Of a DNA stretch of 64,000 nucleotides, positions 10,125 to 18,361 are shown in pieces. Positions within the stretch are counted from its first letter, which is position 1; every line of letters starts with the position of its first letter. Below the pieces are notes generated by a model that did no database searches, was not told the DNA's origin, and saw nothing but the letters and a program-made list of their open reading frames with translations. Where the stretch lies: the NCBI GenBank assembly GCA_019695295.1, contig JAIBAH010000006.1, positions 1-64,000 of the forward strand. Reading direction: 5' to 3'. The stretch is from Bacteroidia bacterium. GTDB lineage: Bacteria; Bacteroidota; Bacteroidia; J057. The position numbers and the translations under genes are program-made.

Positions 10125-10328
10125 TTACTCTGGTTTCAAACTATACGAAAAGCATCTGAGATTGGTTTTGATATTTCTTTTTAAACTCTTAGAGAAGCGG
10201 TTTTGTTGTATAAATCTGTAAAATAGCTGGTTAATCTCCGGGCTATACAGAGAATGTGCTTCATTTAAAGCCTTCGCAATAAATGAAGCACATTCTCTTT
10301 CGTTAAAAAATCGTTGTGTAAGTATCAT
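10125..10328 (-). CDS. Small hypothetical protein, doubtful
   Basis: A 67-codon frame in the gap between clpC and the vWA gene, encoding a basic soluble peptide without recognisable motif. Codon use is not implausible, but an 18-bp perfect inverted repeat covers codons 11-27. That suggests the sequence may be held by a hairpin rather than by protein function. No promoter pair is evident. Confidence 0.3.
   Translation of the reverse strand: MILTQRFFNERECASFIAKALNEAHSLYSPEINQLFYRFIQQNRFSKSLKRNIKTNLRCFSYSLKPE
10249..10298. repeat. 18-bp perfect inverted repeat
   Basis: The arm AGAGAATGTGCTTCATTT (10249-10266) is exactly complementary to 10281-10298, with a 14-nt loop. On the plus strand it is followed by TTCGTT and an A run, so it is not a clean terminator in either direction. 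It could be a mobile-element remnant, a processing site or an RNA stem. Confidence 0.7.
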
Positions 10329-10376
10329 TATAATTATAATGTATAACCCTGTCTGTTACCGGTTTTTTTCTGGATA

Positions 10377-10787
10377 CTACCGGTCAAGAATCACCTTTCC
10401 ATTGAGCCATTTGTCCGGTTCATATTCGTATCTCAGAAAATATATCCCATTGGAATAGGGAGAAAGGTCTATCTGAAAGGATTTGTTTTTTGTAGCCTGA
10501 TATTGCTCGAGGACTTTACCGGAAATATCTGATAAATAAATCTCACCGATATTTTCTTCGAGCTCTACGGTAAGAATCCCCTGAGTAGGATTGGGGTAAT
10601 ATTTCCAGGAAAGCACTTTTTCCTTTACCCAGACTTTATCATTGATTGTGTCTTTCTGAATAATTTCATCTCCGTTTTTGATGGCTTTAGATTCTTTTTC
10701 CCGGTGATACGGGTCTGAAACACAGAGGATACTTCTCCCGGTTTCTGAATATCCGGCTGACATTCCGGCTGAAAAGTATATTGACAT
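10377..10787 (-). CDS. T9SS type A sorting domain, frame-shifted tail of the vWA protein
   Basis: This frame carries the missing C-terminus of the upstream vWA protein. After residue 60 it reads SWKYYPNPTQGILTVELEEN, then IGEIYLSDISGKVLEQY, and ends NGIYFLRYEYEPDKWLNGKVIL. That is the YPNPT...G.Y.[LV] pattern of the type A sorting domain recognised by the type IX secretion system. It has no signal peptide and no start of its own and would be useless alone. Its frame is -1 relative to the vWA frame, and the two overlap at 10625-10787. Frame transfer at GAAAAAG (minus strand, 10694-10700) would join them without losing any sorting-domain residue. Confidence 0.7.
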   Translation of the reverse strand: MSIYFSAGMSAGYSETGRSILCVSDPYHREKESKAIKNGDEIIQKDTINDKVWVKEKVLSWKYYPNPTQGILTVELEENIGEIYLSDISGKVLEQYQATKNKSFQIDLSPYSNGIYFLRYEYEPDKWLNGKVILDR

Positions 10788-12463
10788 ACTAAACGCACTG
10801 CGAGCTCAAAGAATTTTTCGACCTTAAAATCGTCGGTTGTGGGTTTGATATGTGGATTTCCAACCCCACTGTCATCGGTCAGGAATGCATAGGTTCCGTT
10901 CGTAGCAAGCGCAATAGAACGAAGCAAATATTCTGTACTTTTGTCTATACCGCTACAGGCAACCGGAATAATCCGGATTCCTTTATGTGCTGCTGCGCGG
11001 ATTTGCATTTGTAATTTCATGAGGGTTTCGGTATCATTATGGGCAGGAGCGTCAAGCACCAGAAAAACAATTCTTGTAGCGGCATTGTCATTCCACTGTA
11101 ATTTCTGAATTGCTTCTTCCAGCCCGTACTCAACCGCCTCCGGAAAGTCTCCTCCTCCTCCGTAAGGAGTGCTCGTCATGAAGTTTTTGGCTATTTCCGG
11201 GTCTTGCGAAAAAGGAGAGGAGCGCGTCAGGTATGTATCTCCATGGTCCTGATAAAACACACATCCCAGATTCACTTCCCACCCTTTAAGCGTATCTTTC
11301 AGCATTGAGGCGATACTCTGGAGGTCAGCCCTGATGTGTGCAATCTCGTCTCCCATAGAGCCGGTAGCGTCCACTACAAAAGCGATATCTGCCTGACGGT
11401 TGATTTCACATTTTTTATTAAGAGTAATCCGGTTTATTCCTTTGGCAAAAGGCTTTACAGATTGTATATCTTTTGTTTTTCCATCATAAAATACTCTAAT
11501 CGCAGTAACGTCGCCACTTTCTTGTGGAATCAACTGAAAAAACTTTTTCCATAACTCGGCTTTCCCTGTATTATCCGTTCTCCCTGTCCAGATTACCTCT
11601 TCTCCGGACATGAGAGCTACTTTCAGATTGGGAATTGGGTGATGATTCTCATTTTCCACCTGAACCGTATAACGCTCTTCAGGTATCATTTTCCACTCAT
11701 TCTGAAAGGGCTTAAACTCATCCTTAGTAATCCCTCTCCACATCTTCCATTTAGAAAAATCATTGACTTCCCCTGCGGTAAGAATCCCGGCATTGGCATC
11801 CTTAGCCGGAGGAGTACCTTCCAATGGATTTTTCCACCACATGGACTCGCCACCTTTATCGGCCGGTTTTACCGCCGGAGCCGGCGCAGGTTTTTCTTCA
11901 CGAGACTTTGCGGGTAATTCCGCCCTGCTCATTTCTCTTGTATCTGCCGATTTTATTACTTTAGCTGAAGTTACCGCCATCGAAGGCTCTTTTTCAAAAA
12001 CCGGTACCCTGGAAGCACGGATTTCCACTGAAGCAACCTCTATCTTTTTCTCCATGTCAAAATCCCCTGAAATATCATCATACTTTATATCACTACCGGA
12101 CTCGACCCCTCCCTTAGTGATGACCACAGCGTCATTGAGAAGAAGCTGTTTTTTTCTCAGGTTGACTTCAATGTTTTTGACCTCCCCTTCTTTCAGTATG
12201 ATGTCCGTAATTGTTTCTGTTTCATAATCCAGCAACTGAATTTTCAAATCATATTTCCCCGCCTTTAATCCGCTGAGCACAAAATCTCCGTTTTCGTCTG
12301 AATACGTCCCGCTGAGAATCTCCCGCTCCTGCATAAGCATGATGGTTGCATACACTACCGGCTGTTTGTTCTCACCCTTCACTTTTCCTGAAATCCGGGA
12401 ATTCTGTCCCATCATATTCAACATCATGAGGCAAGCAAAAAAAAGTAAAAAAATCTTTTTCAT
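10625..12463 (-). CDS. Secreted vWA-domain protein with carboxypeptidase-regulatory-like domain
   Basis: 612 residues. Signal peptide at 1-19 (LLFFACLMMLNMMGQ). A CarboxypepD-reg-like beta-sandwich follows (about 22-105: ISGKVKGENKQPVVYATIM), then a low-complexity Pro/Ala/Lys linker (about 190-210), a second small beta domain (YTVQVENENHHPIPNLKVAL), and a von Willebrand A domain (about 360-545) with the MIDAS-like motif DIAFVVDATGSM. Such proteins are exported and surface-anchored by T9SS in this phylum, acting in adhesion or matrix binding. The natural C-terminal sorting domain is present but in the -1 frame. As read, this frame ends in a 50-residue tail lacking it. The gene may be disrupted, mis-sequenced or recoded. 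Confidence 0.8.
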   Translation of the reverse strand: MKKIFLLFFACLMMLNMMGQNSRISGKVKGENKQPVVYATIMLMQEREILSGTYSDENGDFVLSGLKAGKYDLKIQLLDYETETITDIILKEGEVKNIEVNLRKKQLLLNDAVVITKGGVESGSDIKYDDISGDFDMEKKIEVASVEIRASRVPVFEKEPSMAVTSAKVIKSADTREMSRAELPAKSREEKPAPAPAVKPADKGGESMWWKNPLEGTPPAKDANAGILTAGEVNDFSKWKMWRGITKDEFKPFQNEWKMIPEERYTVQVENENHHPIPNLKVALMSGEEVIWTGRTDNTGKAELWKKFFQLIPQESGDVTAIRVFYDGKTKDIQSVKPFAKGINRITLNKKCEINRQADIAFVVDATGSMGDEIAHIRADLQSIASMLKDTLKGWEVNLGCVFYQDHGDTYLTRSSPFSQDPEIAKNFMTSTPYGGGGDFPEAVEYGLEEAIQKLQWNDNAATRIVFLVLDAPAHNDTETLMKLQMQIRAAAHKGIRIIPVACSGIDKSTEYLLRSIALATNGTYAFLTDDSGVGNPHIKPTTDDFKVEKFFELAVRLVCQYTFQPECQPDIQKPGEVSSVFQTRITGKKNLKPSKTEMKLFRKTQSMIKSG

Positions 12464-12672
12464 ACTTAATAAAATTATACTTTAGATGATAAAAAAGATA
12501 AGATGAAATCTCCGGAGAAAATCCATAAACTTTTATGGGAAATCCCCTTATTTTCCCCTGTATTTAAATTTCATTTTAATGTAATATAATAAATATCGGA
12601 TATTTGTTGTATTTGAAATTCGTAAATAATTGATACGAAAAATAAAAAAACGAAAAAAAATATTTTATTTTA

Positions 12673-12704
12673 TTTGGATATACGTCATTTTTTCTTCATC
12701 TTTG
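12673..12704 (+). promoter_or_regulatory. Promoter of the 12736 gene
   Basis: TTTG (12673-12676), 20-nt spacer, CATCTTTG (12697-12704; one mismatch). The start site would be about 25 nt before the ATG. Confidence 0.6.
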
Positions 12705-12735
12705 TAGGGATTTTTCAACCTAACCTAATCTTATT

Positions 12736-13377
12736 ATGCGCAACTACCTCACACTTCTTATTATATATATGATTTTGCCTGTTTTGACTCAGGCGAGGCA
12801 GTACTTTTTCACAGGAAGTGAAAATATTTTCTATGAAAACCCCGCAAACTGGTCTCCTTCGTATCCCGGAAATGTCATTCAGGGAAATGATATTGTCATT
12901 ATTCAGTCTTCTGTTAATTTTGAAGGATTTGATTTAATTGTGGAAGGAAAACTGATGATTGAACTGGGGGAAACTATCACCTCCGGCTCTAATGGCATTA
13001 TTGTTCATGCTTCCGGCCTGCTTCAGAATGAAGGGGAAATCGGGGTTGACTTCATCGAAAATTACGGTAATATCAGCAATGGCCTTCAGTCGGTGATTTT
13101 TACGGACAAGTATTATGGTTCCAAAGAAACCGAAATCAAGGGGATGATTTCCTTTTCGTTTCAACCCGGAAACTCCACCGGGAATATAAACACCAAATCA
13201 ATGGTGTATTTATGCCCGTCAGAATCAAAGCCAAGAGGGATGAAGCCAATGAGCAGTAATTCAGCAATGAATCATATACCCACAACAGGCATTGATACTT
13301 CTCTCAGTAAAACGGAAAAATATCATCCCTCCGCAAGTTCAATACGGCTCGTCGATTTCTTTTCGCTAAGAAAATAA
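12736..13377 (+). CDS. Secreted hypothetical protein
   Basis: 213 residues with an N-terminal signal peptide (residues 1-20, LTLLIIYMILPVLTQA). The mature part opens with QYFFTGSENIFYENPANWSPSYPGN, the way many Bacteroidota surface proteins with a G8-like or beta-solenoid N-terminus start (FTG...W...NW...YPG), and continues with short beta-strand repeats (IIVHASGLLQNEGEIGV). The last 60 residues are Ser/Met/Pro-rich without motif. No T9SS signal is seen. The long beta-solenoid usual for this opening is missing, so it may be a truncated surface protein. Its own promoter lies just upstream. Confidence 0.6.
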   Translation: MRNYLTLLIIYMILPVLTQARQYFFTGSENIFYENPANWSPSYPGNVIQGNDIVIIQSSVNFEGFDLIVEGKLMIELGETITSGSNGIIVHASGLLQNEGEIGVDFIENYGNISNGLQSVIFTDKYYGSKETEIKGMISFSFQPGNSTGNINTKSMVYLCPSESKPRGMKPMSSNSAMNHIPTTGIDTSLSKTEKYHPSASSIRLVDFFSLRK

Positions 13378-13449
13378 AAAAGTTAAAATCATTTTGGGGG
13401 TAGTTCCCGGCTTTCCTGTCACTCCGCGACAAACGGTTACCAATAAGGA

Positions 13450-14229
13450 TTATTTAAACTCTATGGTAATCATATCGTGCACTTTCAGCCCCAGCAATTC
13501 TGACGCCGCAGACTCTCTCATTGCAATTTCAAGATAACCGCTTGAACCGAAAATAGCCAAAGCGTCTCCTTTCCCTACGTCGGAGTAGGTACTGATGATT
13601 CTCCGTAACCGGATATTTCTCAGAAAAATTTCAAATCCCATATCCTGTTTCAGCATCAGAAACAGTTCCTTATGAATGTTGGTAATCGCATTTCCGAATT
13701 TATCAATATGGATAATTTTCCCCCTCAGGCAGTTTTTATTACAGGTAGGCTCTCCCCAAATCAGTTTTTTCATTTCCACCGGACTTCCCAATTCCTCCAG
13801 CGGTTTTCCCTGCGCGAGCCAGGCAGCGGCTGGAGCAAGCGATTGTGCGACTCTGAAAGACCTTGGGAATGAGGATAGCTCCGGAAACTCTTTTTCGATA
13901 GCAATACATTTTACGTCCTGATTACCGGCAATAAGGCTACAGATTCCGTTGTCAGGAGCTACAAAATAATGCCCGTCCAACTCCATAACAATCCCATATT
14001 TCTGGTTTCCGAATTCCGGGTCCACTGCGATGAGGTGAACGCTGCCTTTGGGGAAAGCCCCGAATGTACTTCTCATTACAAAGGCCGCTTCCATAATATC
14101 ATAGTTGGAGATTTCCTGAGAAATTTCCACCAAAGTGACTTCTCTGAAACAGGAATAAATTACCCCTTTCAGTACAGCAACGTACTGACTTCTTGTACCT
14201 AAATCTGAAGTTAGGGTAATGAGAGACAT
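13450..14229 (-). CDS. SAM hydroxide adenosyltransferase (DUF62 family)
   Basis: A 259-residue member of the fluorinase/chlorinase/DUF62 fold, whose common members hydrolyse S-adenosylmethionine to adenosine and methionine. Landmarks: TLTSDLGTRSQYVAVLKG at residues 5-22, corresponding to T-x-D-F/L-G-x-x-x-x-Y-V; VDPEFG near 70; FVAPDNG near 90; and in the C-terminal beta-barrel, IIHIDKFGNAITNI near 167. The 23-residue loop specific to fluorinases is not present, supporting hydrolase rather than halogenase function. Single-gene, with ATG at 14229. Confidence 0.85.
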   Translation of the reverse strand: MSLITLTSDLGTRSQYVAVLKGVIYSCFREVTLVEISQEISNYDIMEAAFVMRSTFGAFPKGSVHLIAVDPEFGNQKYGIVMELDGHYFVAPDNGICSLIAGNQDVKCIAIEKEFPELSSFPRSFRVAQSLAPAAAWLAQGKPLEELGSPVEMKKLIWGEPTCNKNCLRGKIIHIDKFGNAITNIHKELFLMLKQDMGFEIFLRNIRLRRIISTYSDVGKGDALAIFGSSGYLEIAMRESAASELLGLKVHDMITIEFK

Positions 14230-14373
14230 ATTTTTTAAAAAATTTTAATATCTTTTATTCCGGAAAGCCGTAAAAACAGGTTATTGAAGCAAAGGTGCTA
14301 AAAAACCTGCACAAAAATAAGGCTTTTCTCTTTCATAAAAAATTTTTTTCACTAAACCTGATTTTCATAAATG

Positions 14374-14405
14374 TTTGGTAGTTAATTTGAAAAGGCTTAA
14401 TTTTG
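14374..14405 (+). promoter_or_regulatory. phoH-queE promoter with long leader
   Basis: TTTG (14374-14377), 20-nt spacer, TAATTTTG (14398-14405), both consensus. The start near 14411 would give a leader of about 247 nt before the TTG start of phoH. Confidence 0.65.
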
Positions 14406-14583
14406 TAAATATTCACAAATTAATTGATTTTAAGAAATGGTTTTGATGATTTTTAATACTATATTTAGCTACAATCAATTGTAGTACAGCGCTTTATTGT
14501 TTACAAAAGATACGATACTGTATTTTTGATTTACGCAATTTCCATCCCTTTCATTACAAAGGACTCTCTAAAAAAAATATTGT

Positions 14584-14617
14584 TTCACAAAAAAGAAAAG
14601 CGTTTCTCTTTTGTGAA
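14584..14617 (+). promoter_or_regulatory. Hairpin in the phoH leader
   Basis: TTCACAAAA (14584-14592) pairs with TTTTGTGAA (14609-14617), with further A/T pairing inward. It lies about 40 nt before the start codon and is not followed by a U tract, so it is more likely a translational or stability element than a terminator. Confidence 0.4.
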
Positions 14618-14657
14618 TTGGTACAAAAAAAGAAATTATATATAAAAAACAAAGAAT

Positions 14658-15620
14658 TTGACAGAACATATTTTCTATCTTTCAGATATCAATTTACTGG
14701 AAGTATATGGTGTAAATGATAACCGTCTTTCCATGATTCAGGCAGGTTATCCGGATGTAAAAATCGTTGCAAGGGGAGATGAACTGAAAATATCGGGGGA
14801 GGAACCCAGAATAGATAAGCTCAAAAACATACTGGGATATCTCTTTGATGAAATCCGGAGAAAAGGCTCTATTACCGAAAACCGGTTCAGTGAAATCCTT
14901 ACCCCGGAACATAAAGTTACAGAAAGCGGAAGCACGCCGGACAAGGAAGTGCTTTTGTTTGGTAGCGGAGGCGGAGTGATTAAACCCAAAACCTCAGGTC
15001 AGAAACTCATCATAGAAGCCGCAAACCGGTATGATGTTGTATTTGCGGTAGGCCCTGCCGGAACGGGTAAAACCTATATGGCGGTAGCAATGGCTGTGAA
15101 AGCGCTCAAGGAAAAAAGAGTCAAGAAAATCATCCTTTCCCGTCCGGCAGTAGATGCAGGGGAAAGTCTGGGATTTTTGCCCGGTGATATGAAAGAAAAA
15201 GTGGATCCGTATCTGCGCCCGATGTATGACGCACTCGAAGACATGATTCATGCTGAAAAACTAAAATTTTATCTCCAGCAAAATGTCATTGAAGTCGCTC
15301 CGCTTGCTTTTATGCGGGGGCGTACCCTCAGCAATGCCTTTATCATTCTGGATGAAGCGCAAAATACGACAGAAATGCAAATGAGAATGTTCCTGACCCG
15401 TCTGGGAGAAAACTCCAAGATGATTATTACGGGCGATGATACTCAGATTGACCTTCCGCATCGCGTTCGCTCGGGTCTTGTTCAGGCTACCAGACTTTTT
15501 GCCAGCGTTAAAGGAATAGGGATTGTATATCTCAAAGGCTCTGATGTGGTAAGACACAAAATCGTGAAGGAAATCCTCACCGCTTATGAGCAGGAGGATA
15601 AAGAAAGGGGGGGCTATTGA
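14658..15620 (+). CDS. phoH: PhoH-family ATPase
   Basis: 320 residues with the PhoH/PhoL NTPase domain: Walker A VGPAGTGKTYMAVA near residue 134, AGESLGFLPGDMKEKVDPYLRP, and Walker B IILDEAQNTT near 230, followed by the GDDTQIDLP sensor segment typical of the family. The N-terminal 100 residues form the small domain found in Bacteroidota homologues, which begin MTE..[IY].L. For that reason the TTG at 14658 is taken as the real start. PhoH proteins are implicated in RNA metabolism and ribosome maturation, but the biochemical role is unsettled. It overlaps queE by 3 nt and is preceded by a long structured leader. Confidence 0.88.
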   Translation: MTEHIFYLSDINLLEVYGVNDNRLSMIQAGYPDVKIVARGDELKISGEEPRIDKLKNILGYLFDEIRRKGSITENRFSEILTPEHKVTESGSTPDKEVLLFGSGGGVIKPKTSGQKLIIEAANRYDVVFAVGPAGTGKTYMAVAMAVKALKEKRVKKIILSRPAVDAGESLGFLPGDMKEKVDPYLRPMYDALEDMIHAEKLKFYLQQNVIEVAPLAFMRGRTLSNAFIILDEAQNTTEMQMRMFLTRLGENSKMIITGDDTQIDLPHRVRSGLVQATRLFASVKGIGIVYLKGSDVVRHKIVKEILTAYEQEDKERGGY

Positions 15621-16249
15621 GAAAAAAAGAAGAATTTCTGTACGGACAATCCAATCCGTTACCGGTAATGGAACATTTCTATACCTTGCAGGGCGAAGGA
15701 ATTTATGCAGGCTGTGCCGCTTATTTTGTCAGGCTTGCAGGCTGTGATGTGGGTTGTCACTGGTGTGATGTAAAGGAATCCTGGACATATTCTGAAAATC
15801 AGATGATGGATATTGCGTCAATTGCTGAGCTTGCCACAGGCTCAGGGGCTAAGATTGTGGTCATTACCGGAGGCGAGCCTTCTATTTATGACCTTACGCT
15901 ACTGACCCGTGCCCTGCATGAGAAAGGCCTACGTACGCACATTGAAACCGCTGGTGCACATCCCTTAAAAGGAGACTTTGACTGGGTTTGTCTTTCTCCC
16001 AAGAAGTTTCTTCCGCCGCTTCCGGAATACTACTCCGTTGCAGATGAGCTGAAAATCATTGTTTATAATAAGAGTGATTTTGCCTGGGCTGAAGAACACG
16101 CTGAAAAATGCAGAAAACCGGCTCAATGTATGCTTCAGGCGGAATGGGGTGAAAAAGAGAAAATGTATCCGCTAATCATTGATTATATACAGGAGCATCC
16201 TGAGTGGAGAATGAGTTTGCAGACGCATAAATATCTTGAGATTCCGTAA
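15617..16249 (+). CDS. queE: 7-carboxy-7-deazaguanine synthase
   Basis: A 210-residue radical SAM enzyme that contracts 6-carboxytetrahydropterin to CDG, the first 7-deazaguanine intermediate of the queuosine pathway. The cluster motif is in AGCDVGCHWCDVKESW (residues 41-56), and the SAM-binding GGEPSIYDL lies near 100. EHFYTLQGEGIYAG is the usual family opening. The frame begins at a TTG overlapping the phoH stop (TATTGA), indicating translational coupling; an internal ATG at codon 18 would still keep the fold. No other queuosine genes are in the window. Confidence 0.88.
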   Translation: MRKKEEFLYGQSNPLPVMEHFYTLQGEGIYAGCAAYFVRLAGCDVGCHWCDVKESWTYSENQMMDIASIAELATGSGAKIVVITGGEPSIYDLTLLTRALHEKGLRTHIETAGAHPLKGDFDWVCLSPKKFLPPLPEYYSVADELKIIVYNKSDFAWAEEHAEKCRKPAQCMLQAEWGEKEKMYPLIIDYIQEHPEWRMSLQTHKYLEIP

Positions 16250-16306
16250 AAAGCGAGTGAAATTCCGGGCCGTATGCTGTATCGGAAACCGCTCATCTAA
16301 ATATAA

Positions 16307-16340
16307 GGCAGGGGAGAAATGACTTTTCCCTGCTTTTTTT
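16307..16340 (+). terminator. queE terminator
   Basis: GCAGGG (16308-16313) pairs with CCCTGC (16328-16333), followed by a T run to 16340. The T run overlaps the -33 element of the next promoter. Confidence 0.75.
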
Positions 16341-16368
16341 GATTCTTTTCATTTTTAAACTTATTTTG
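16338..16368 (+). promoter_or_regulatory. Promoter of tag-glycosyltransferase unit
   Basis: TTTG (16338-16341), 19-nt spacer, TTATTTTG (16361-16368; one mismatch). The predicted start near 16374 lies downstream of the upstream in-frame start codon, which supports ATG 16411 as the true start of tag. Confidence 0.6.
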
Positions 16369-16410
16369 CAGAATATTGGTTTTTTCAGCAAATCATTCTC
16401 CGAAAAAGAT

Positions 16411-16992
16411 ATGGAACTCAAACGTTGCAAATGGATCAATAATGACCCGCTTTATATCCGGTATCATGATGAAGAATGGGGTGTACCCGTTCAGAATGAC
16501 CGGCTGTGGTTTGAATTTATCACCCTCGACGCTTTTCAGGCAGGCCTGAGCTGGTACACAATTATCAAAAAAAGGGAAAACTTCCGGAAGGCTTTCGATA
16601 ATTTTGAGCCTGAAAAAGTAGCCCTTTTCGATGATAACAGAATTGAGGCGCTGATGGAAGACACCGGGATTATCAGAAACCGACTTAAGATTCGGGCTAC
16701 GGTCAGTAATGCAAAGGCTTTTCTCCGGATTCAATCTGAGTTTGGGAGTTTTGATGAATATATCTGGCAATTCACAGACCATAAAACCATCGTGAATGAA
16801 TGGCAGAACAGAAGCGAGGTGCCGGCAAAAACCGAACTCTCTGACAGGATGAGCAAGGATTTAACCAAAAGAGGTTTTAAGTTTGTCGGAACAACAATTT
16901 GCTATGCTTTCATGCAGGCGGCAGGGATTGTAAACGACCACACTGTGGACTGCTACCGGCATTCAGAATGTAAGCACCTTGCCAAAAAATAA
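16411..16992 (+). CDS. tag: DNA-3-methyladenine glycosylase I
   Basis: 193 residues from the ATG at 16411. Tag excises 3-methyladenine from alkylated DNA to start base-excision repair. Zinc-ligand positions are present: RCKW at the N-terminus, YHDEEWG, and DHTVDCYRHSEC at the C-terminus. KRGFKFVGTTICYAFMQA is the strongly conserved late segment. In the base-recognition segment this protein has TLDAFQAGLSW, where E. coli Tag has LEGQQAGLSW; residue 40 is Asp instead of the base-contacting Glu38. The frame is open 24 codons further upstream, but the promoter falls inside that stretch. The stop is 6 nt before the glycosyltransferase, suggesting one transcript. Confidence 0.88.
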   Translation: MELKRCKWINNDPLYIRYHDEEWGVPVQNDRLWFEFITLDAFQAGLSWYTIIKKRENFRKAFDNFEPEKVALFDDNRIEALMEDTGIIRNRLKIRATVSNAKAFLRIQSEFGSFDEYIWQFTDHKTIVNEWQNRSEVPAKTELSDRMSKDLTKRGFKFVGTTICYAFMQAAGIVNDHTVDCYRHSECKHLAKK

Positions 16993-16998
16993 TTACTC

Positions 16999-18303
16999 AT
17001 GAAAAAAGTATTAATCGTAACCTATTACTGGCCGCCGAGCGGTGGAAGCGGAGTGCAGCGATGGCTGAAGTTCGTAAAATATTTTCGGGAGTTTGGGTGG
17101 GAGCCCGTTGTTTATACCGCCGAAAACGGGGAGTATCCGGTAATTGACCCCTCTCTTGAAAAAGACATACCCGCCGGAGTCACCGTACTAAAGCAGCCAA
17201 TATGGGAGCCTTATCACCTTTACAAGGCATTTGTAGGACAGAAAAAAGAGGAAAGAATGATTATGGGAAACTTGTCTGAAAACAAAAAATCTTCTTTTCT
17301 TTCCAAAGTGGCTACGTTTATCCGGGGAAATTTTTTCATTCCGGATGCCCGTAAATTCTGGATTCGTCCTTCTGCCCGTTTTCTTACAGAATATATACGC
17401 AAAAATCCTGTGGACGTACTCATCACTACAGGCCCTCCTCACAGTATGCATATGATAGGCCTGAAAGTTCAAAAGAATACGGGGGTAAAATGGGTGGCAG
17501 ATTTCAGAGACCCCTGGACTGCGATTGATTTTTATCAGGATTTAATGCTTACTCCTGTAGCTGACGCAATACACCGCAGTATGGAAAAGAAAGTCCTGAA
17601 AAATGCCGACGCGGTACTCGTTGTAAGTCAGTTAAGAAAATATCAGTTTGAAGAGATTTATGCCCGGGAGTATGAAGTGATTACCAACGGATACGATGAA
17701 ACGGATATTCAGGGAGAAATTGAGCCGGACAATACTTTTTTTACCATTTCCCATATCGGACTCATGAATAAAGACCGTAATCATCCGGTATTCTGGGAAG
17801 CCCTATCAGAAATGGTCAGGGAGAATCCGGTTTTTGGCGAAAAACTGAAAATTCACTTTGTGGGAAAAGCCGATAGTTCCCTTAATCCGGTAATTGATGC
17901 GTACGGAATGCGGAACTGGGTGAGTTTTACGGATTATCTTCCGCACAAAGAAGTGGTGACCTTTCAGAAAAAATCCCATGTTTTGTATATCCCGGCAAGC
18001 AATGTATTCAGTGCCAAACTTCAGCTTCCTGCCAAATTGTTTGAATATATGGCGGTAAGAAGACCGGTTTTATGTATCGGACCGGAAGACAGTGATGTGG
18101 CATTCATTATAAAGGAGTCTCAGTCGGGTTATGTTTCTGATTTTAAGGATAAGGAAAAACTGAAACAACATCTTAACTTATTGTTTTCTCAGTATCAGAA
18201 CGGGACACTCTCTGTTCAGCCCAAAGGAATAGAAAAGTACAGCAGACGGAATCTGACACAACGGATGGCGACACTTTTGAATAACCTTACCGGAAAGGGA
18301 TAA
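16999..18303 (+). CDS. Family 4-like glycosyltransferase
   Basis: 434 residues, GT-B fold. The N-terminal domain starts VLIVTYYWPPSGGSGVQRWLKFVKYF, a form common to Bacteroidota GT4 enzymes, and VLITTGPPHSMHMIGL near 135 and WVADFRDPW near 163 fit the same group. The C-terminal domain holds ISHIGLMNKDRN near 250, then KLFEYMAVRRPVLCIG near 350, which is the sugar-nucleotide binding region (normally with E-x-x-P). No signal peptide is present; such enzymes act on the inner face of the membrane in polysaccharide or glycan assembly. The acceptor and donor cannot be told from sequence. It follows tag by 6 nt, with no polysaccharide cluster around it. Confidence 0.8.
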   Translation: MKKVLIVTYYWPPSGGSGVQRWLKFVKYFREFGWEPVVYTAENGEYPVIDPSLEKDIPAGVTVLKQPIWEPYHLYKAFVGQKKEERMIMGNLSENKKSSFLSKVATFIRGNFFIPDARKFWIRPSARFLTEYIRKNPVDVLITTGPPHSMHMIGLKVQKNTGVKWVADFRDPWTAIDFYQDLMLTPVADAIHRSMEKKVLKNADAVLVVSQLRKYQFEEIYAREYEVITNGYDETDIQGEIEPDNTFFTISHIGLMNKDRNHPVFWEALSEMVRENPVFGEKLKIHFVGKADSSLNPVIDAYGMRNWVSFTDYLPHKEVVTFQKKSHVLYIPASNVFSAKLQLPAKLFEYMAVRRPVLCIGPEDSDVAFIIKESQSGYVSDFKDKEKLKQHLNLLFSQYQNGTLSVQPKGIEKYSRRNLTQRMATLLNNLTGKG

Positions 18304-18361
18304 AATTTTAGTACGTCTTTTTTTAGAAAAATTGCGTTAATTTGTGCTTTAATATTTCATT

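Noticed and set aside
13450-14229. Fluorinase or chlorinase
   Set aside because: The fold is shared, but the halogenase-specific loop is absent and the context has no halometabolite genes; SAM hydrolase is the better call.
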